The notes below the pieces were generated by a model. It had not been told where the DNA came from and made no database searches. It saw only the letters and a list, made by a program, of their open reading frames with translations. From contig DASYSL010000086.1 in assembly GCA_036003365.1 (NCBI GenBank), forward strand, positions 1 to 64,000: a stretch of 64,000 bases of DNA, in the 5' to 3' direction. Positions 8,791 through 17,539 of the stretch are shown here, piece by piece. Both the position numbers and the translations under genes were made by a program. Origin of the DNA: DASYSL01 sp036003365. Its GTDB lineage: Bacteria; Eisenbacteria; RBG-16-71-46; DASYSL01. Every line of letters starts with the position of its first letter. Position 1 is the first letter of the stretch.

Positions 8791-11658
8791 GCGGTTGTCG
8801 CTGCCCTTGCCCTTGCCGCGCGCCGCCGCCTGCGCCGCTGCGAGCCGCGCGATCGGCACGCGGAACGGCGAGGCGGAGACGTAGTCGAGGCCGGCTTCGT
8901 GGCAGAACTCGACCGAGGCCGGGTCGCCGCCATGCTCGCCGCAGATGCCGACTTTGAGGCCGGGCCGCGCCGCGCGGCCTTCGTCCGTGCCCATGCGCAC
9001 GAGGCGGCCGACGCCGCTGGCATCGAGCGAGACGAACGGATCGCCGGGCAGGATCTTGCGCTCGAGATATTCCGGTAGGAATTTGCCGGCGTCGTCGCGC
9101 GAATAGCCGAAGGTCATCTGCGTGAGGTCGTTGGTGCCGAACGAGAAGAACTCGGCCTCGCGCGCGATCTGGCCGGCGGTCAGCGCGGCACGCGGTACTT
9201 CGATCATGGTGCCGACCTTGTAGTCGACGCGGCGGTCGGCCTTCTGGAAGACCTGTTGAGCGACGCGGTCCACGATCAGGCGCTGCTCGTGGAACTCTTC
9301 GACCGTGCCCACGAGTGGAATCATGATCTCGGGATACACCTTCGCGCCGCGCTCCTCGGCCTGCACCGCGCCCTCGAGGATGGCTCGGGCCTGCATCTCG
9401 GTCACCTCGGGATAGGTGATCCCGAGCCGGCAACCGCGGTGGCCCAGCATGGGATTGAACTCGTGCAGCTCCTCGACGCGGGCGAGCAAAGCTTTCTTCT
9501 CGCGCAGCTTGCGCGTGACTGACGGCGGCACCTTGCGGCGCAGCGCGACCTCAGTCTCGAGGCGCGCGACGTCGGCGATCAGATCTTCGCGCTTGGGCAG
9601 GAACTCGTGGAGCGGCGGGTCGAGCGTGCGAATGGTGACCGGGAGCCCGTCCATGGCGAGGAACAGGTCGCGGAAGTCGCGCCGCTGGAAGGGCAGGAGC
9701 CGCGCGATCGCCCCGCGATATGCCTTCTCGGGCGCGCGGATGGCGCTCGCCAGGCCGGCAATCTCCTTGCGCAAAGCCCCTTGCGCCTTGGCCGTCGTCT
9801 CGCGGGCCAACTCGCCGCGCTTGGCGGCCAAGGCTTTCTCCTGCGCCTTGAACACGCTCGCCGAGAGGATCATCTGCACGACGTGCGGCAGGCGATCCTC
9901 GGCGAAGAACATGTGCTCGGTGCGGCAGAGCCCGATGCCCTGGGCCCCGAACTCGCGGGCCTTCTTGGCGTCGACCGGCTGGTCGGCGTTGGCCCGCACG
10001 CCCAGGCGGCGATGACGGTCGGCGATCTCCATGAAGCGGCCGAAGTCGCCGGTCAGCGCCGGCTCCTCGAGCTTGGCCACGCCCAAATAGACGATCCCGC
10101 GCGAGCCGTCGACCGAGATCTCATCGCCTTCGCGCACCGTCTTGCCGCCGGCCACGAGCTTCTTGCCGGCGACGTCGATGCGCAAATCGCTCGCGCCCAC
10201 GACGCACACCCGCCCCATGCCGCGCGCCACGACGGCGGCGTGCGAGGTCATGCCGCCGGTGGCGGTCACGATGGCCTGCGCCGCGGTCATGCCGTGGATG
10301 TCGTCGGGCACCGTCTCGTTGCGCACGAGGATGACGCGATCGCCCTTCTCCCCGCGCTCGGCGGCATCGTCGGCGGTGAACACCACGGCTCCCACGGCCG
10401 CGCCCGGAGACGCCGGCAAGCCGCGCGCGATCTGGGGCAGCGCGACCTTCTCGCCCATGTGCGGATGCAGCAGCTGATCCAAGGAGGCGGGATCGACCCG
10501 CAGGATCGCTTCCTCTTCTCCGATCAGCCCCTCTTCCACCATGTCGACCGCGATCTTCACTGCCGCGGCGGCGGTGCGCTTGCCGTTGCGGGTCTGGAGC
10601 AGGAAGAGCTTGCCTTCTTGAATCGTGAACTCGAAATCCTGGATGTCCTTGTAGTGCTTCTCGAGCATGCGCGTGACTTCGTGCAGCTCGCGATAGACGC
10701 GCGGCTGCGCCTTCTTCAGCGAGGCCAGCGGCAGCGGCGTGCGGATGCCCGCGACCACGTCCTCGCCTTGCGCGTTCATGAGGAACTCGCCGTAGAACTC
10801 TTTCTGACCGGTCGCCGGATTGCGCGTGAAGCCCACACCCGTGCCCGAATCCTCGCTCAGGTTGCCAAACACCATCGCCTGCACGTTGACCGCGGTGCCG
10901 AGGTCGTCAGGGATGCGGTTCTGCTTGCGGTAGAAGACGGCGCGGTCGTTCATCCACGAGCCGAACACCGCGTCACGCGCCCCATGGAGCTGGGTGATGG
11001 GATCCTGCGGGAAGTCGCGGCCGGAATGCTTGCGCACGATGGCCTTGAACTCGGTCACGAGCGCCTGGAAGTCTTCCGCGGTCAGCTCGGTGTCCTGGGT
11101 GACGCGGCGCTTCTTCTTGCGCTCGGCGATGCGGTGCTCGAACTCTTCCTTCTCGATGCCGAGCACGACGTTGCCGTACATCTGGATGAAGCGGCGGTAG
11201 CAATCCCAGGCGAAACGATCATTGCCGGTCTTGCGAGCGAGCCCGAGCACCGAGCGGTCGTTGAGGCCGAGATTCAAGATGGTGTCCATCATGCCCGGCA
11301 TCGAGAACTTGGCGCCCGAGCGCACCGAGACGAGCAACGGATCGGCAGGATCGCCGAGCTTCTTCTCCATCACGCGCTCGAGCCGCGCCAGCGCCTCGCT
11401 CTCTTCGGTGTCGAATCCGTCCGGAAGGCGGTGCCCGTTGGCGTAGTAGTAGCGGCAGACGTCGGTGGTAATGGTGAAGCCAGCGGGCACGGGGACGCCG
11501 GCGTTGGTCATCTCGGCCAGCCCCGCGCCCTTTCCCCCCAAGAGATCCTTCATGTCGCCGCGGCCCTCGGCGCGGCCGTCGCCGAAGAAATAGACGTATT
11601 GCGTGCCGCGGGCGCGCGACTCGCGCGGGGTGGATTCGGACCGAATGGTGGTGGACAC
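8788..11658 (-). CDS. ppdK: Pyruvate, phosphate dikinase
   Basis: 956 residues. PPDK interconverts pyruvate + ATP + Pi and phosphoenolpyruvate + AMP + PPi in the cytoplasm. N-terminal ATP-grasp: YVYFFGDGRAEGRGDMKDLLGGKGAGLAEM, SVRSGAKFSMPGMMDTILNLG. The swivelling domain has the phospho-His motif GGMTSHAAVVARGMG (His about 473). The C-terminal PEP-binding barrel has SFGTNDLTQMTFGYSRDD and the catalytic Cys in GICGEHGGDP. GTG 11658 is chosen because GGAGG lies 5 bases upstream and homology begins 20 residues later. It is longer than the usual 870-900 residues because of a charged insertion of roughly 45 residues (after MILSASVFKAQEKAL) before LLPFQRRDF. The gene stands alone: convergent on one side, divergent from the aminopeptidase on the other. 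Confidence 0.97.
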   Translation of the reverse strand: MSTTIRSESTPRESRARGTQYVYFFGDGRAEGRGDMKDLLGGKGAGLAEMTNAGVPVPAGFTITTDVCRYYYANGHRLPDGFDTEESEALARLERVMEKKLGDPADPLLVSVRSGAKFSMPGMMDTILNLGLNDRSVLGLARKTGNDRFAWDCYRRFIQMYGNVVLGIEKEEFEHRIAERKKKRRVTQDTELTAEDFQALVTEFKAIVRKHSGRDFPQDPITQLHGARDAVFGSWMNDRAVFYRKQNRIPDDLGTAVNVQAMVFGNLSEDSGTGVGFTRNPATGQKEFYGEFLMNAQGEDVVAGIRTPLPLASLKKAQPRVYRELHEVTRMLEKHYKDIQDFEFTIQEGKLFLLQTRNGKRTAAAAVKIAVDMVEEGLIGEEEAILRVDPASLDQLLHPHMGEKVALPQIARGLPASPGAAVGAVVFTADDAAERGEKGDRVILVRNETVPDDIHGMTAAQAIVTATGGMTSHAAVVARGMGRVCVVGASDLRIDVAGKKLVAGGKTVREGDEISVDGSRGIVYLGVAKLEEPALTGDFGRFMEIADRHRRLGVRANADQPVDAKKAREFGAQGIGLCRTEHMFFAEDRLPHVVQMILSASVFKAQEKALAAKRGELARETTAKAQGALRKEIAGLASAIRAPEKAYRGAIARLLPFQRRDFRDLFLAMDGLPVTIRTLDPPLHEFLPKREDLIADVARLETEVALRRKVPPSVTRKLREKKALLARVEELHEFNPMLGHRGCRLGITYPEVTEMQARAILEGAVQAEERGAKVYPEIMIPLVGTVEEFHEQRLIVDRVAQQVFQKADRRVDYKVGTMIEVPRAALTAGQIAREAEFFSFGTNDLTQMTFGYSRDDAGKFLPEYLERKILPGDPFVSLDASGVGRLVRMGTDEGRAARPGLKVGICGEHGGDPASVEFCHEAGLDYVSASPFRVPIARLAAAQAAARGKGKGSDNR

Positions 11659-11986
11659 GGAGCCTCCGGATTGCCAAGCGTGCGAGTCGGTTAGGGCGGG
11701 TTGCCGCAGCCGTTTCCAGCAGTCGCGCGCATCGTACATCCGGGATCCCCGAGTCTCAACCCAGCGCGCTGCGGGGGCGACGGCGCTCGCGCGGCCGAGA
11801 TCCGGCGAGATACGGCCGAGATCCGGGCGAAATCCCGCCGAAGTTCCGAGCCTTGCATGGCGTCGCACCCGGTCGCATCATGGGGTCGCCCGTTCGTACC
11901 GTTCATACCGTTCGTACCGTTCGTACCGTCTTCGTCCCGTTACGGCCCGTTCGTCCTCGATCGACAGCCCTCGACATGGAGGCACG
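11659..11986. other. Divergent intergenic region with short direct repeats
   Basis: This 328-base gap separates the divergent ppdK and aminopeptidase genes and must hold both promoters; I see no convincing -35/-10 pair. Two short repeat patches are visible: GCCGAGATCCG-like steps around 11798-11835, and the 9-bp array listed separately. No open frame here has family similarity. Confidence 0.6.
11891..11926. repeat. 9-bp tandem repeat, four units
   Basis: CGTTCGTAC, CGTTCATAC, CGTTCGTAC, CGTTCGTAC run head to tail, and degenerate continuations (CGTCTTCGT, CCGTTACGG, CCCGTTCGT) extend to about 11955. It ends about 60 bases before the aminopeptidase start codon, in its leader or promoter. Confidence 0.85.
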
Positions 11987-14653
11987 ATGCTTGCCCACCG
12001 GGCGTTCGCGCGATTCGCGCTTCTCGCATTCGCTGCTTTCGCCGCGCTCGCTGCTCTCGCCACCCTCCCCCGCCCCGCCGTCGCCATCGAGCGCCTCGGC
12101 CAAAACGTCATGCCCTCCCAGGAAACGCTGCACCTCAACCTGGATCCGCGGCAGGACCGCTACTCGGGCGTCGCGACCATGACCGTCGAGGTGAAAGCGG
12201 CCACCGACACCATCCGCTTCACCGCCAAGCAAATGACGCTCGAAAAAGTGACGCTCGCTCCCTCGAAAAAGGGCAAGCCCAACGGCACGGCGATGACTCT
12301 GGCCGCGACCGCCGACGACGAGGGCATCGTGCGCGCGGTGGCGCCGGCGCACGTCTACCCGGGCGAGTACACGCTCACCGTCGCCTTCTCGAACGACTAC
12401 GACCGGCGGGCCAACGCGCTCTACAAGGTGATCGTCGACGGCGAGTCGTATCTGTTCACCGATTTCGAGCCGGCCGACGCGCGGCAGGCCTGGCCATGCT
12501 TCGACGAGCCGTCGTTCAAGATTCCCTGGCGCGTGAGCCTCACGGTGCCGGCGGGCGACAAGGTCGTGGGCAACATGCCGATCGCCAAGCAGAAGAAGGG
12601 CGCAAGCGGCGACACCAACGACATCGCCTTCCAAACCACGCCGCCGCTGCCGTCGTATTTGATCGCCGTCGCCGCCGGACCGCTCGAGTTCGTTCCGGTC
12701 ACCGGCATGAAGATGCCGGGCAACATCGTCACCGTGAAAGGCCGCGCCGGGTTCGCCGCCGAGGCGGCGCGCCAGATGCCCAAGATCGTGAACATGCTCG
12801 AGAGCTACTTCGGGCAGCCGTTTCCCTTCCCCAAGTGCGACCTGCTCGCGGTGCCCGAGTTCTACGCCGGCGCCATGGAGAACGCGGGCGCGGTCACCTT
12901 CCGTGAGGAGATCCTGCTCTACGATCCCAAGACCGGCACGCCGCGCCAGCAGGCGCGCATGGCGAGCACGATCGCGCACGAGCTGTCGCACATGTGGTTC
13001 GGCGACCTCGTGACCCTGGCGTGGTGGGACGACGTGTGGCTCAACGAATCGTTCGCCTCGTGGCTCGGCGACAAGATCACGTTCGCGTGCTTTCCGGAAT
13101 TCGCCAACGACTTGAAGCAGGTGCACGACGTGCAGCGCGCGATGACCATCGACGCGCGGCCCTCGACGCGCGTGATCAAATCGCTGGGCACGGGCAACGA
13201 TCAGTCGCTCGACCGCCTGTTCGACCGTCTCGCCTACGACAAGGGCCAGGCGGTTTTGCAGATGTTCGAGGCCTGGATCGGGCCCAACGTGTTCCGTCAG
13301 GGCGTGCATCTCTACATCGCCCAGCACGCTTGGGGGAACGCCACGTCCGACGACCTGTGGAACGCGCTCTCGCGGGCGGCCGGCCACGACATCGGCAAGT
13401 CGCTCTCGGGCTTCATCACGCAGCCCGGCATTCCGCTGGTCGCGGCCGAGATCCAGCCCAATGGCCAGGTGAAGCTCACGCAATCGCGCTTCCACAATGA
13501 CGGCGCCACCGTCACACCTTCGCACTGGCAGATCCCGGTCATGCTCAAGTACGCGGCCTCGGGCCGCGTGCACACCAAGTGGGTTCTGCTCACCGAGGAC
13601 TCGCAGACCTTCACCCTGCCCGACGCGGCGAAGCCGGAGTGGATCGACCCCAACGGCAACGAGAGCGGCTATTACCGGTGGAGCGTGCCGGGGGCGGCGC
13701 TCGTCGACCTGGCGTCGCACGCGCCGCAGAACTTGAACGCGCGCGAGCGCGTCGGCTTCCCGGCCAACGCCGGCGCGCTGCTCGACGCCGGGCTCCTGCG
13801 CGGCGACGAGTACCTGCGCATCGTGGCGCAATTCTCGAGCGACACCGAGCCCGAGGTCACGCAGTCGCAGATCGAAGCGCTCACCAAGGTGCGCGACACG
13901 TTCGTGGAGAAAGACGACCGTGCCGCGTTCGCCGGCTACGTGCGCCAGGTGCTCGAGCCCGTGCTGGCGCGCATCGGCATGACGCCCAAGGCCGGCGAGC
14001 CCGACGGCGTGACCTCGATCCGGCCCACCGTGCTGCAGTGGCTCGGAGATGACGGCGCCGATACCGCGGTGCAGGCCTTTGCCGACTCACTGGGCCGCGT
14101 GTACCGCTCCAATCCCGAACGTGTGACTGGTTCGCTGGCCGATGTCGCCGTGCGCCTGCCCGCCACACGCGGGGACGCCGCTTTGTACGCGGCCTATCGC
14201 ACGCATCTCGAGCAGGCGCGGCTCCCGGTCGACCGCGCGCGCTGGCTCACCGGCCTCGGCTCGTTCGCTCAGCCGGCTTTGGTCGACTCGGCGCTCGAGT
14301 ACGCGCTGCATGGGCCGCTGCGCCCGCAGGAGCGCGGCAACCTCACACGCGCGCTCCTCGAGCACAAGGACAACCAGGCCAAGCTGTTCGCGTGGATGAT
14401 GGCAAACCGCGACGAGATCATCGCGCAGACGACGCCATCGGCGGCGTCGTTCCTGCCCATCTATGCGGGAGGCTGCTCGACCGAGCGTCTCGAGAAGGCG
14501 AAGGCCTTCTTCGCCGAGCCCGCGCACCAGGCGCCGGGCGTCAACATGTCGCTGGCTCAAGTATCGGACGCGGTCACCGACTGCTCGGCGCTCAACGAGC
14601 GCGAGGGCGCGCCGGTGCGCGCGTTTCTGCACCAGGTGGCAACGGCGAAGTAG
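11987..14653 (+). CDS. Secreted M1-family zinc aminopeptidase
   Basis: 888 residues with a clear signal peptide (MLAHRAFARFALLAF.., cleavage near PRPAVA), so it acts in the periplasm or outside. The M1 exopeptidase motif GAMENAG is near residue 295. The zinc motif HELSHMWFGD follows at about 331, with the second Glu in WLNESFASWLGD. The C-terminal half is the ERAP1-like helical domain (YKSNPERVTG.., RAPVDRARWLTGLGSF-like repeats). It should remove N-terminal residues from peptides. ATG 11987 is supported by GGAGG 5 bases upstream. A frame extension upstream lacks homology. A monocistronic unit is likely, being divergent from ppdK and convergent with the next gene. Confidence 0.95.
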   Translation: MLAHRAFARFALLAFAAFAALAALATLPRPAVAIERLGQNVMPSQETLHLNLDPRQDRYSGVATMTVEVKAATDTIRFTAKQMTLEKVTLAPSKKGKPNGTAMTLAATADDEGIVRAVAPAHVYPGEYTLTVAFSNDYDRRANALYKVIVDGESYLFTDFEPADARQAWPCFDEPSFKIPWRVSLTVPAGDKVVGNMPIAKQKKGASGDTNDIAFQTTPPLPSYLIAVAAGPLEFVPVTGMKMPGNIVTVKGRAGFAAEAARQMPKIVNMLESYFGQPFPFPKCDLLAVPEFYAGAMENAGAVTFREEILLYDPKTGTPRQQARMASTIAHELSHMWFGDLVTLAWWDDVWLNESFASWLGDKITFACFPEFANDLKQVHDVQRAMTIDARPSTRVIKSLGTGNDQSLDRLFDRLAYDKGQAVLQMFEAWIGPNVFRQGVHLYIAQHAWGNATSDDLWNALSRAAGHDIGKSLSGFITQPGIPLVAAEIQPNGQVKLTQSRFHNDGATVTPSHWQIPVMLKYAASGRVHTKWVLLTEDSQTFTLPDAAKPEWIDPNGNESGYYRWSVPGAALVDLASHAPQNLNARERVGFPANAGALLDAGLLRGDEYLRIVAQFSSDTEPEVTQSQIEALTKVRDTFVEKDDRAAFAGYVRQVLEPVLARIGMTPKAGEPDGVTSIRPTVLQWLGDDGADTAVQAFADSLGRVYRSNPERVTGSLADVAVRLPATRGDAALYAAYRTHLEQARLPVDRARWLTGLGSFAQPALVDSALEYALHGPLRPQERGNLTRALLEHKDNQAKLFAWMMANRDEIIAQTTPSAASFLPIYAGGCSTERLEKAKAFFAEPAHQAPGVNMSLAQVSDAVTDCSALNEREGAPVRAFLHQVATAK

Positions 14654-14670
14654 TCGCCGGGCGCGAAGAC

Positions 14671-14708
14671 CCGGTGGCCACGCCCGCTTCCGCGAGAGTG
14701 GTCACCGG
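14671..14708. terminator. Inverted repeat between convergent genes, possible two-way terminator
   Basis: CCGGTGGCCAC (14671-14681) pairs with GTGGTCACCGG (14698-14708), one mismatch, 16-base loop. It lies between the stops of the aminopeptidase and the SPOR-like gene. No T-run follows on either strand, so intrinsic termination is only a guess. Confidence 0.35.
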
Positions 14709-14729
14709 CGCAGTCCTCGGCGAAGGCGC

Positions 14730-15494
14730 CTACGGCGCGAGTGCCGTGAACAACACGCTCCCCGTCATCACCACACTCACGACCTCGGTACGGGTGAGCA
14801 ACCGCGGCTCGAGGAGCTTGGCCAGTCTCTCGGCGTCGGTGCGCTCGATCAAAAGGCGCACATCGAGGTCGTACTGGCCGCTCGCGCTCATGCTCGGCGG
14901 CAGGATGAAGATCGACGGCTCGCGGGCGCCGGCGCAGCTCTGGTAGCGCCAGGTGATCGAGGTCAGAGAGTCGCCGGCGGCGGTTTCCTGCACGGCACTC
15001 TTCCACTTGAGCAGAGCCGTCGCAGCCGCCTGCTTGCTTCCGTAACTCCCCAAGCGAACCGTGTAGAGCCGCGCCACAGACGACTTGTCGGCGTAGCGGA
15101 AACGCGCTAGCGCCGAGTCCGGCTTGGGCACGGCCGCGCCCGATCGACGCAACGGTCCCCTCGGCGTGCGCACGAGCGCGATGGGCGCGCCACTCAGCGA
15201 GGCCCGTAGGTCCGGATTGTTCTGCACCAGGTGCCACGCCTGCGAGGCGACGGCGACGCCGTGCGCCATGCGCTGCAGGAGCTGCTGCTTCTGCAAGGTC
15301 GTCAGGGTCCTCTCGAGATCGCTCGCGGCTTCGCTGGGACAGGTGTCCTGCCACGCCAGCGTGAACCACGGGCTCGACGCCGCGATGTCACATTCGCACG
15401 CTGCCGAAGCCGGAACCGAAGCGGGACCGGCCGCGGTCCATGCCGCCACCGATCCCGCGAAGAGGAGGGCGAGGACGCGCCTCACGAGCTTCAC
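14730..15494 (-). CDS. Small secreted protein with SPOR-like C-terminal region
   Basis: 254 residues. Signal peptide VKLVRRVLALLFAGSVAAW.. with a likely cut after SVPASA, followed by CECDIAASSPWFTLAWQDTC. The region from about 150 (ARLYTVRLGSYGSKQAAATALLKW) has the strand-helix start of a SPOR domain, which binds denuded peptidoglycan at division sites. Similarity is limited to this part, so the call is tentative. GTG 15494 overlaps the upstream MetE-like stop as GTGA, implying coupled translation, but nothing links the two functions. An alternative is an uncharacterised secreted protein with an unrelated alpha/beta domain. Confidence 0.65.
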   Translation of the reverse strand: MKLVRRVLALLFAGSVAAWTAAGPASVPASAACECDIAASSPWFTLAWQDTCPSEAASDLERTLTTLQKQQLLQRMAHGVAVASQAWHLVQNNPDLRASLSGAPIALVRTPRGPLRRSGAAVPKPDSALARFRYADKSSVARLYTVRLGSYGSKQAAATALLKWKSAVQETAAGDSLTSITWRYQSCAGAREPSIFILPPSMSASGQYDLDVRLLIERTDAERLAKLLEPRLLTRTEVVSVVMTGSVLFTALAP

Positions 15495-16474
15495 CGCGCC
15501 GCGGCGCTCAGCTTCTCCCGCGCCTGCTTCGCCGCCTGCACCATGTTGGCGCATTTCGCGCGGGACTCGTCCCAGGTGCGCGTCTTGAGCCCGCAGTCGG
15601 GCACCACGCGGATGCGCTCGGGCGGCAGATACTGGAGCGTCTTCTCGATGCCGGCGCGCATCTCGTCGACCGACTCGAGGCGGTGCGTGTGCACGTCGAA
15701 CACGCCGAGGCCGAGCGTCTTGGTGAACGGATGCTTCTTGAAGTGATCGACCAGCGCGAAGCCCGTGTTGGCCATCGCCAGATCGTACTCGTCCACCGCC
15801 AGGTCGAGCATGCGCGGATAGATCTGCTCGAAAGTGCCGTAACAGATGTGCGTCAGCGTCGTGGCCTTGATGCCGCTGGTCACGATGGCCATGGCGTCGA
15901 TCGCCGTGTCCAGCTCGTCGACCCGTACCGACAGCGCCGGCTCGTCGATCTGGATGTACTTGGCGCCCGCGTCGGCCAGCTCGCGCACCTCTTCGTGCAG
16001 CGCCCGCGCCAAGTCCAGGCACGCTTCGCGTCGCGAGGCGTAGTGCTCGTCGAACGACCAATCCATCATCGTGTACGGTCCGGTGATGATCGCCTTCATG
16101 GGCTTCGACGTCAGAGATTGCGCCCACTTCCACCACTCCACCGTGATCGGCCCGCGGAAGCGCACCGGGCCGGTCAGGATCGGCTTGCGGTAGTAGCGAT
16201 TCCCGTACGAGCGCACCAAGCCGGAGATGGCGAAGCCGTCCGTGTTCTCGGCGAAGTAGGTGGCCATGTCGCCGCGGTACATCTCGCCGTCGACCAGGAT
16301 GTCCATGCCCAGCTCTTCCTGCATGGCGATGGTCTCGCGCGTGGCGCGCTCCTCGACCGCCTTGAGCTCGGGCTCGCCGATCTTGCCCTGCTGGAACGCG
16401 GTGCGCGCCTTGGTCAGGTACTCGGGCTTGGGAAACGACCCGATCGAGCTGGTCAGCAATGCGTCGTTCGACAT
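15491..16474 (-). CDS. Single-domain MetE-type methionine synthase (core-MetE-like), zinc-ligand copy
   Basis: 327 residues, about the size of the C-terminal half of MetE. Family motifs: SSIGSFPKPEYL at the start, DILVDGEMYRGDMATYF, SYGNRYYRKPILTGPV, MKAIITGPYTM, and AKYIQIDEPAL. Zinc ligands are visible as H209 and C211 (THICYGTF) and C294 (VVPDCGLKTR). The Glu ligand of standard MetE is not obvious: the equivalent strand reads YDLAMANTG. The predicted reaction is methyl transfer to homocysteine. Short core forms in other bacteria and archaea take the methyl group from corrinoid proteins rather than folate, so the donor is unknown here. It lies 26 bases after its paralogue and overlaps the next gene by 4 bases. 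Confidence 0.85.
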   Translation of the reverse strand: MSNDALLTSSIGSFPKPEYLTKARTAFQQGKIGEPELKAVEERATRETIAMQEELGMDILVDGEMYRGDMATYFAENTDGFAISGLVRSYGNRYYRKPILTGPVRFRGPITVEWWKWAQSLTSKPMKAIITGPYTMMDWSFDEHYASRREACLDLARALHEEVRELADAGAKYIQIDEPALSVRVDELDTAIDAMAIVTSGIKATTLTHICYGTFEQIYPRMLDLAVDEYDLAMANTGFALVDHFKKHPFTKTLGLGVFDVHTHRLESVDEMRAGIEKTLQYLPPERIRVVPDCGLKTRTWDESRAKCANMVQAAKQAREKLSAAAR

Positions 16475-16500
16475 GTTCTCTCGCCTTTCGATGAATGCCC

Positions 16501-17484
16501 TTAGCTTCTCGCTCCCGCTCCCAAGGTGTGCGCCGCCTCGCTCAGGCGCGCGAGCTTCTGCTGCGCGCGGTCGCGGGGCAAGAATTCCAGGCCGGCCGAC
16601 GTGGTCGCGACCACGCGCTCGGCGCCCTGGCGATCGGCCACGCGCGCCAGCGCTTCGCGCACCTGGTCGGCGCTCTCGAGGCGCGTGTTGCGCGCGTTCA
16701 CGATGCCGACGCCGAGCTTCACCGTGCCCGCGGCAGCGCGCGTCGCCAGACGCTCGACCAGCGCCGGATCGCTCACCCCGTCGAGCCACAGGCCCGCGAC
16801 CGCCCACTCCAGAGCGCGATCCAGCAGCTTGACCGGCGAGCCCATGGTCAGCGCCACCCAGATCTCGGCGCGCGTTCCGGCCAGCGTGCGCGCCAGGAGC
16901 CGCTTGGCCAGGGGCTCGTCCGAAGGATCCTGGACCAGCGCCGGCTCGTCGATCTGGATCGCCTTGGCGCCCGCCTCCTCCAGGGCGCGGACCTCCTCGT
17001 GCAGGGCCGCGGCCACGTCGGCGGCGAAGCTCTCGAAGTCGCCGTAGTGCGCGTTCTCCGACAGGCGCGCCAGCGTGTACGGCCCAGTCACCACCGGCCG
17101 CACCGGTTTCGACGCCCGCGCCTGCGCGAACTTCCAGTCGTCGACCGCGATCGGCGCCTTCCAGCGGATCGGCCCCGTGGCCACGGGCTGGCGGTAATAC
17201 GTGTTGGTGTCGAAATAGCGGATGAGCTGGCCGCGCTTGAAGCCCTCGAGCCGGTCGGCGAAGTAGGTCTGGCCGTCCTCCCAGCGCACGAGCCCGTCGG
17301 TGATCCAGTCGAGGCCGGCCGCTTCCTGCTCGGCGATGGCCTCGCCCGTCACCTCGTTCTCGACCTCGCGCAACGCTTCGCGCGTCATGCCGCCGGCCTG
17401 GAATTTCTGGATGGAGCGGCGCAGCTTCTGCGCTTCCGCTCCTTCCCCGATGCGCGGGTAAGAACCCAGCGCCGATGCGATCAT
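16501..17484 (-). CDS. MetE-like paralogue lacking zinc ligands
   Basis: 327 residues, exactly the length of the downstream paralogue, and alignable to it from end to end: ALGSYPRIGEG matches SSIGSFPKPEY, WITDGLVRWEDGQTYFAD matches ILVDGEMYRGDMATYF, and AKAIQIDEPAL matches AKYIQIDEPAL. The zinc sites are gone. THICYGTF is replaced by WVALTMGSP (near 209-217), and the DCGLKTR segment by TTSAGLEFLPR (near 294-304). The protein contains no Cys at all. ATG 17484 has GGGAGG 6 bases upstream. The order ligand-less then ligand-bearing mirrors the N-to-C order of full-length MetE, whose N-terminal half is also a catalytically dead duplicate. It may be a subunit of a split enzyme; alternatively it is a different methyl-transfer protein. 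Confidence 0.8.
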   Translation of the reverse strand: MIASALGSYPRIGEGAEAQKLRRSIQKFQAGGMTREALREVENEVTGEAIAEQEAAGLDWITDGLVRWEDGQTYFADRLEGFKRGQLIRYFDTNTYYRQPVATGPIRWKAPIAVDDWKFAQARASKPVRPVVTGPYTLARLSENAHYGDFESFAADVAAALHEEVRALEEAGAKAIQIDEPALVQDPSDEPLAKRLLARTLAGTRAEIWVALTMGSPVKLLDRALEWAVAGLWLDGVSDPALVERLATRAAAGTVKLGVGIVNARNTRLESADQVREALARVADRQGAERVVATTSAGLEFLPRDRAQQKLARLSEAAHTLGAGARS

Positions 17485-17539
17485 GCGGACCTCCCGATCG
17501 CCGCGAGGGACACGCCCGCCGCGGCACACGAATGAACGA

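Noticed and set aside
9607..11694. Long open frames antisense to real genes (also 383-1798, 2332-3960, 11903-13831, 33162-36038, 49823-51361)
   Set aside because: They lie opposite genes with clear family motifs and have skewed Arg/His/Gln composition and no homology. High GC at third positions keeps antisense frames open.
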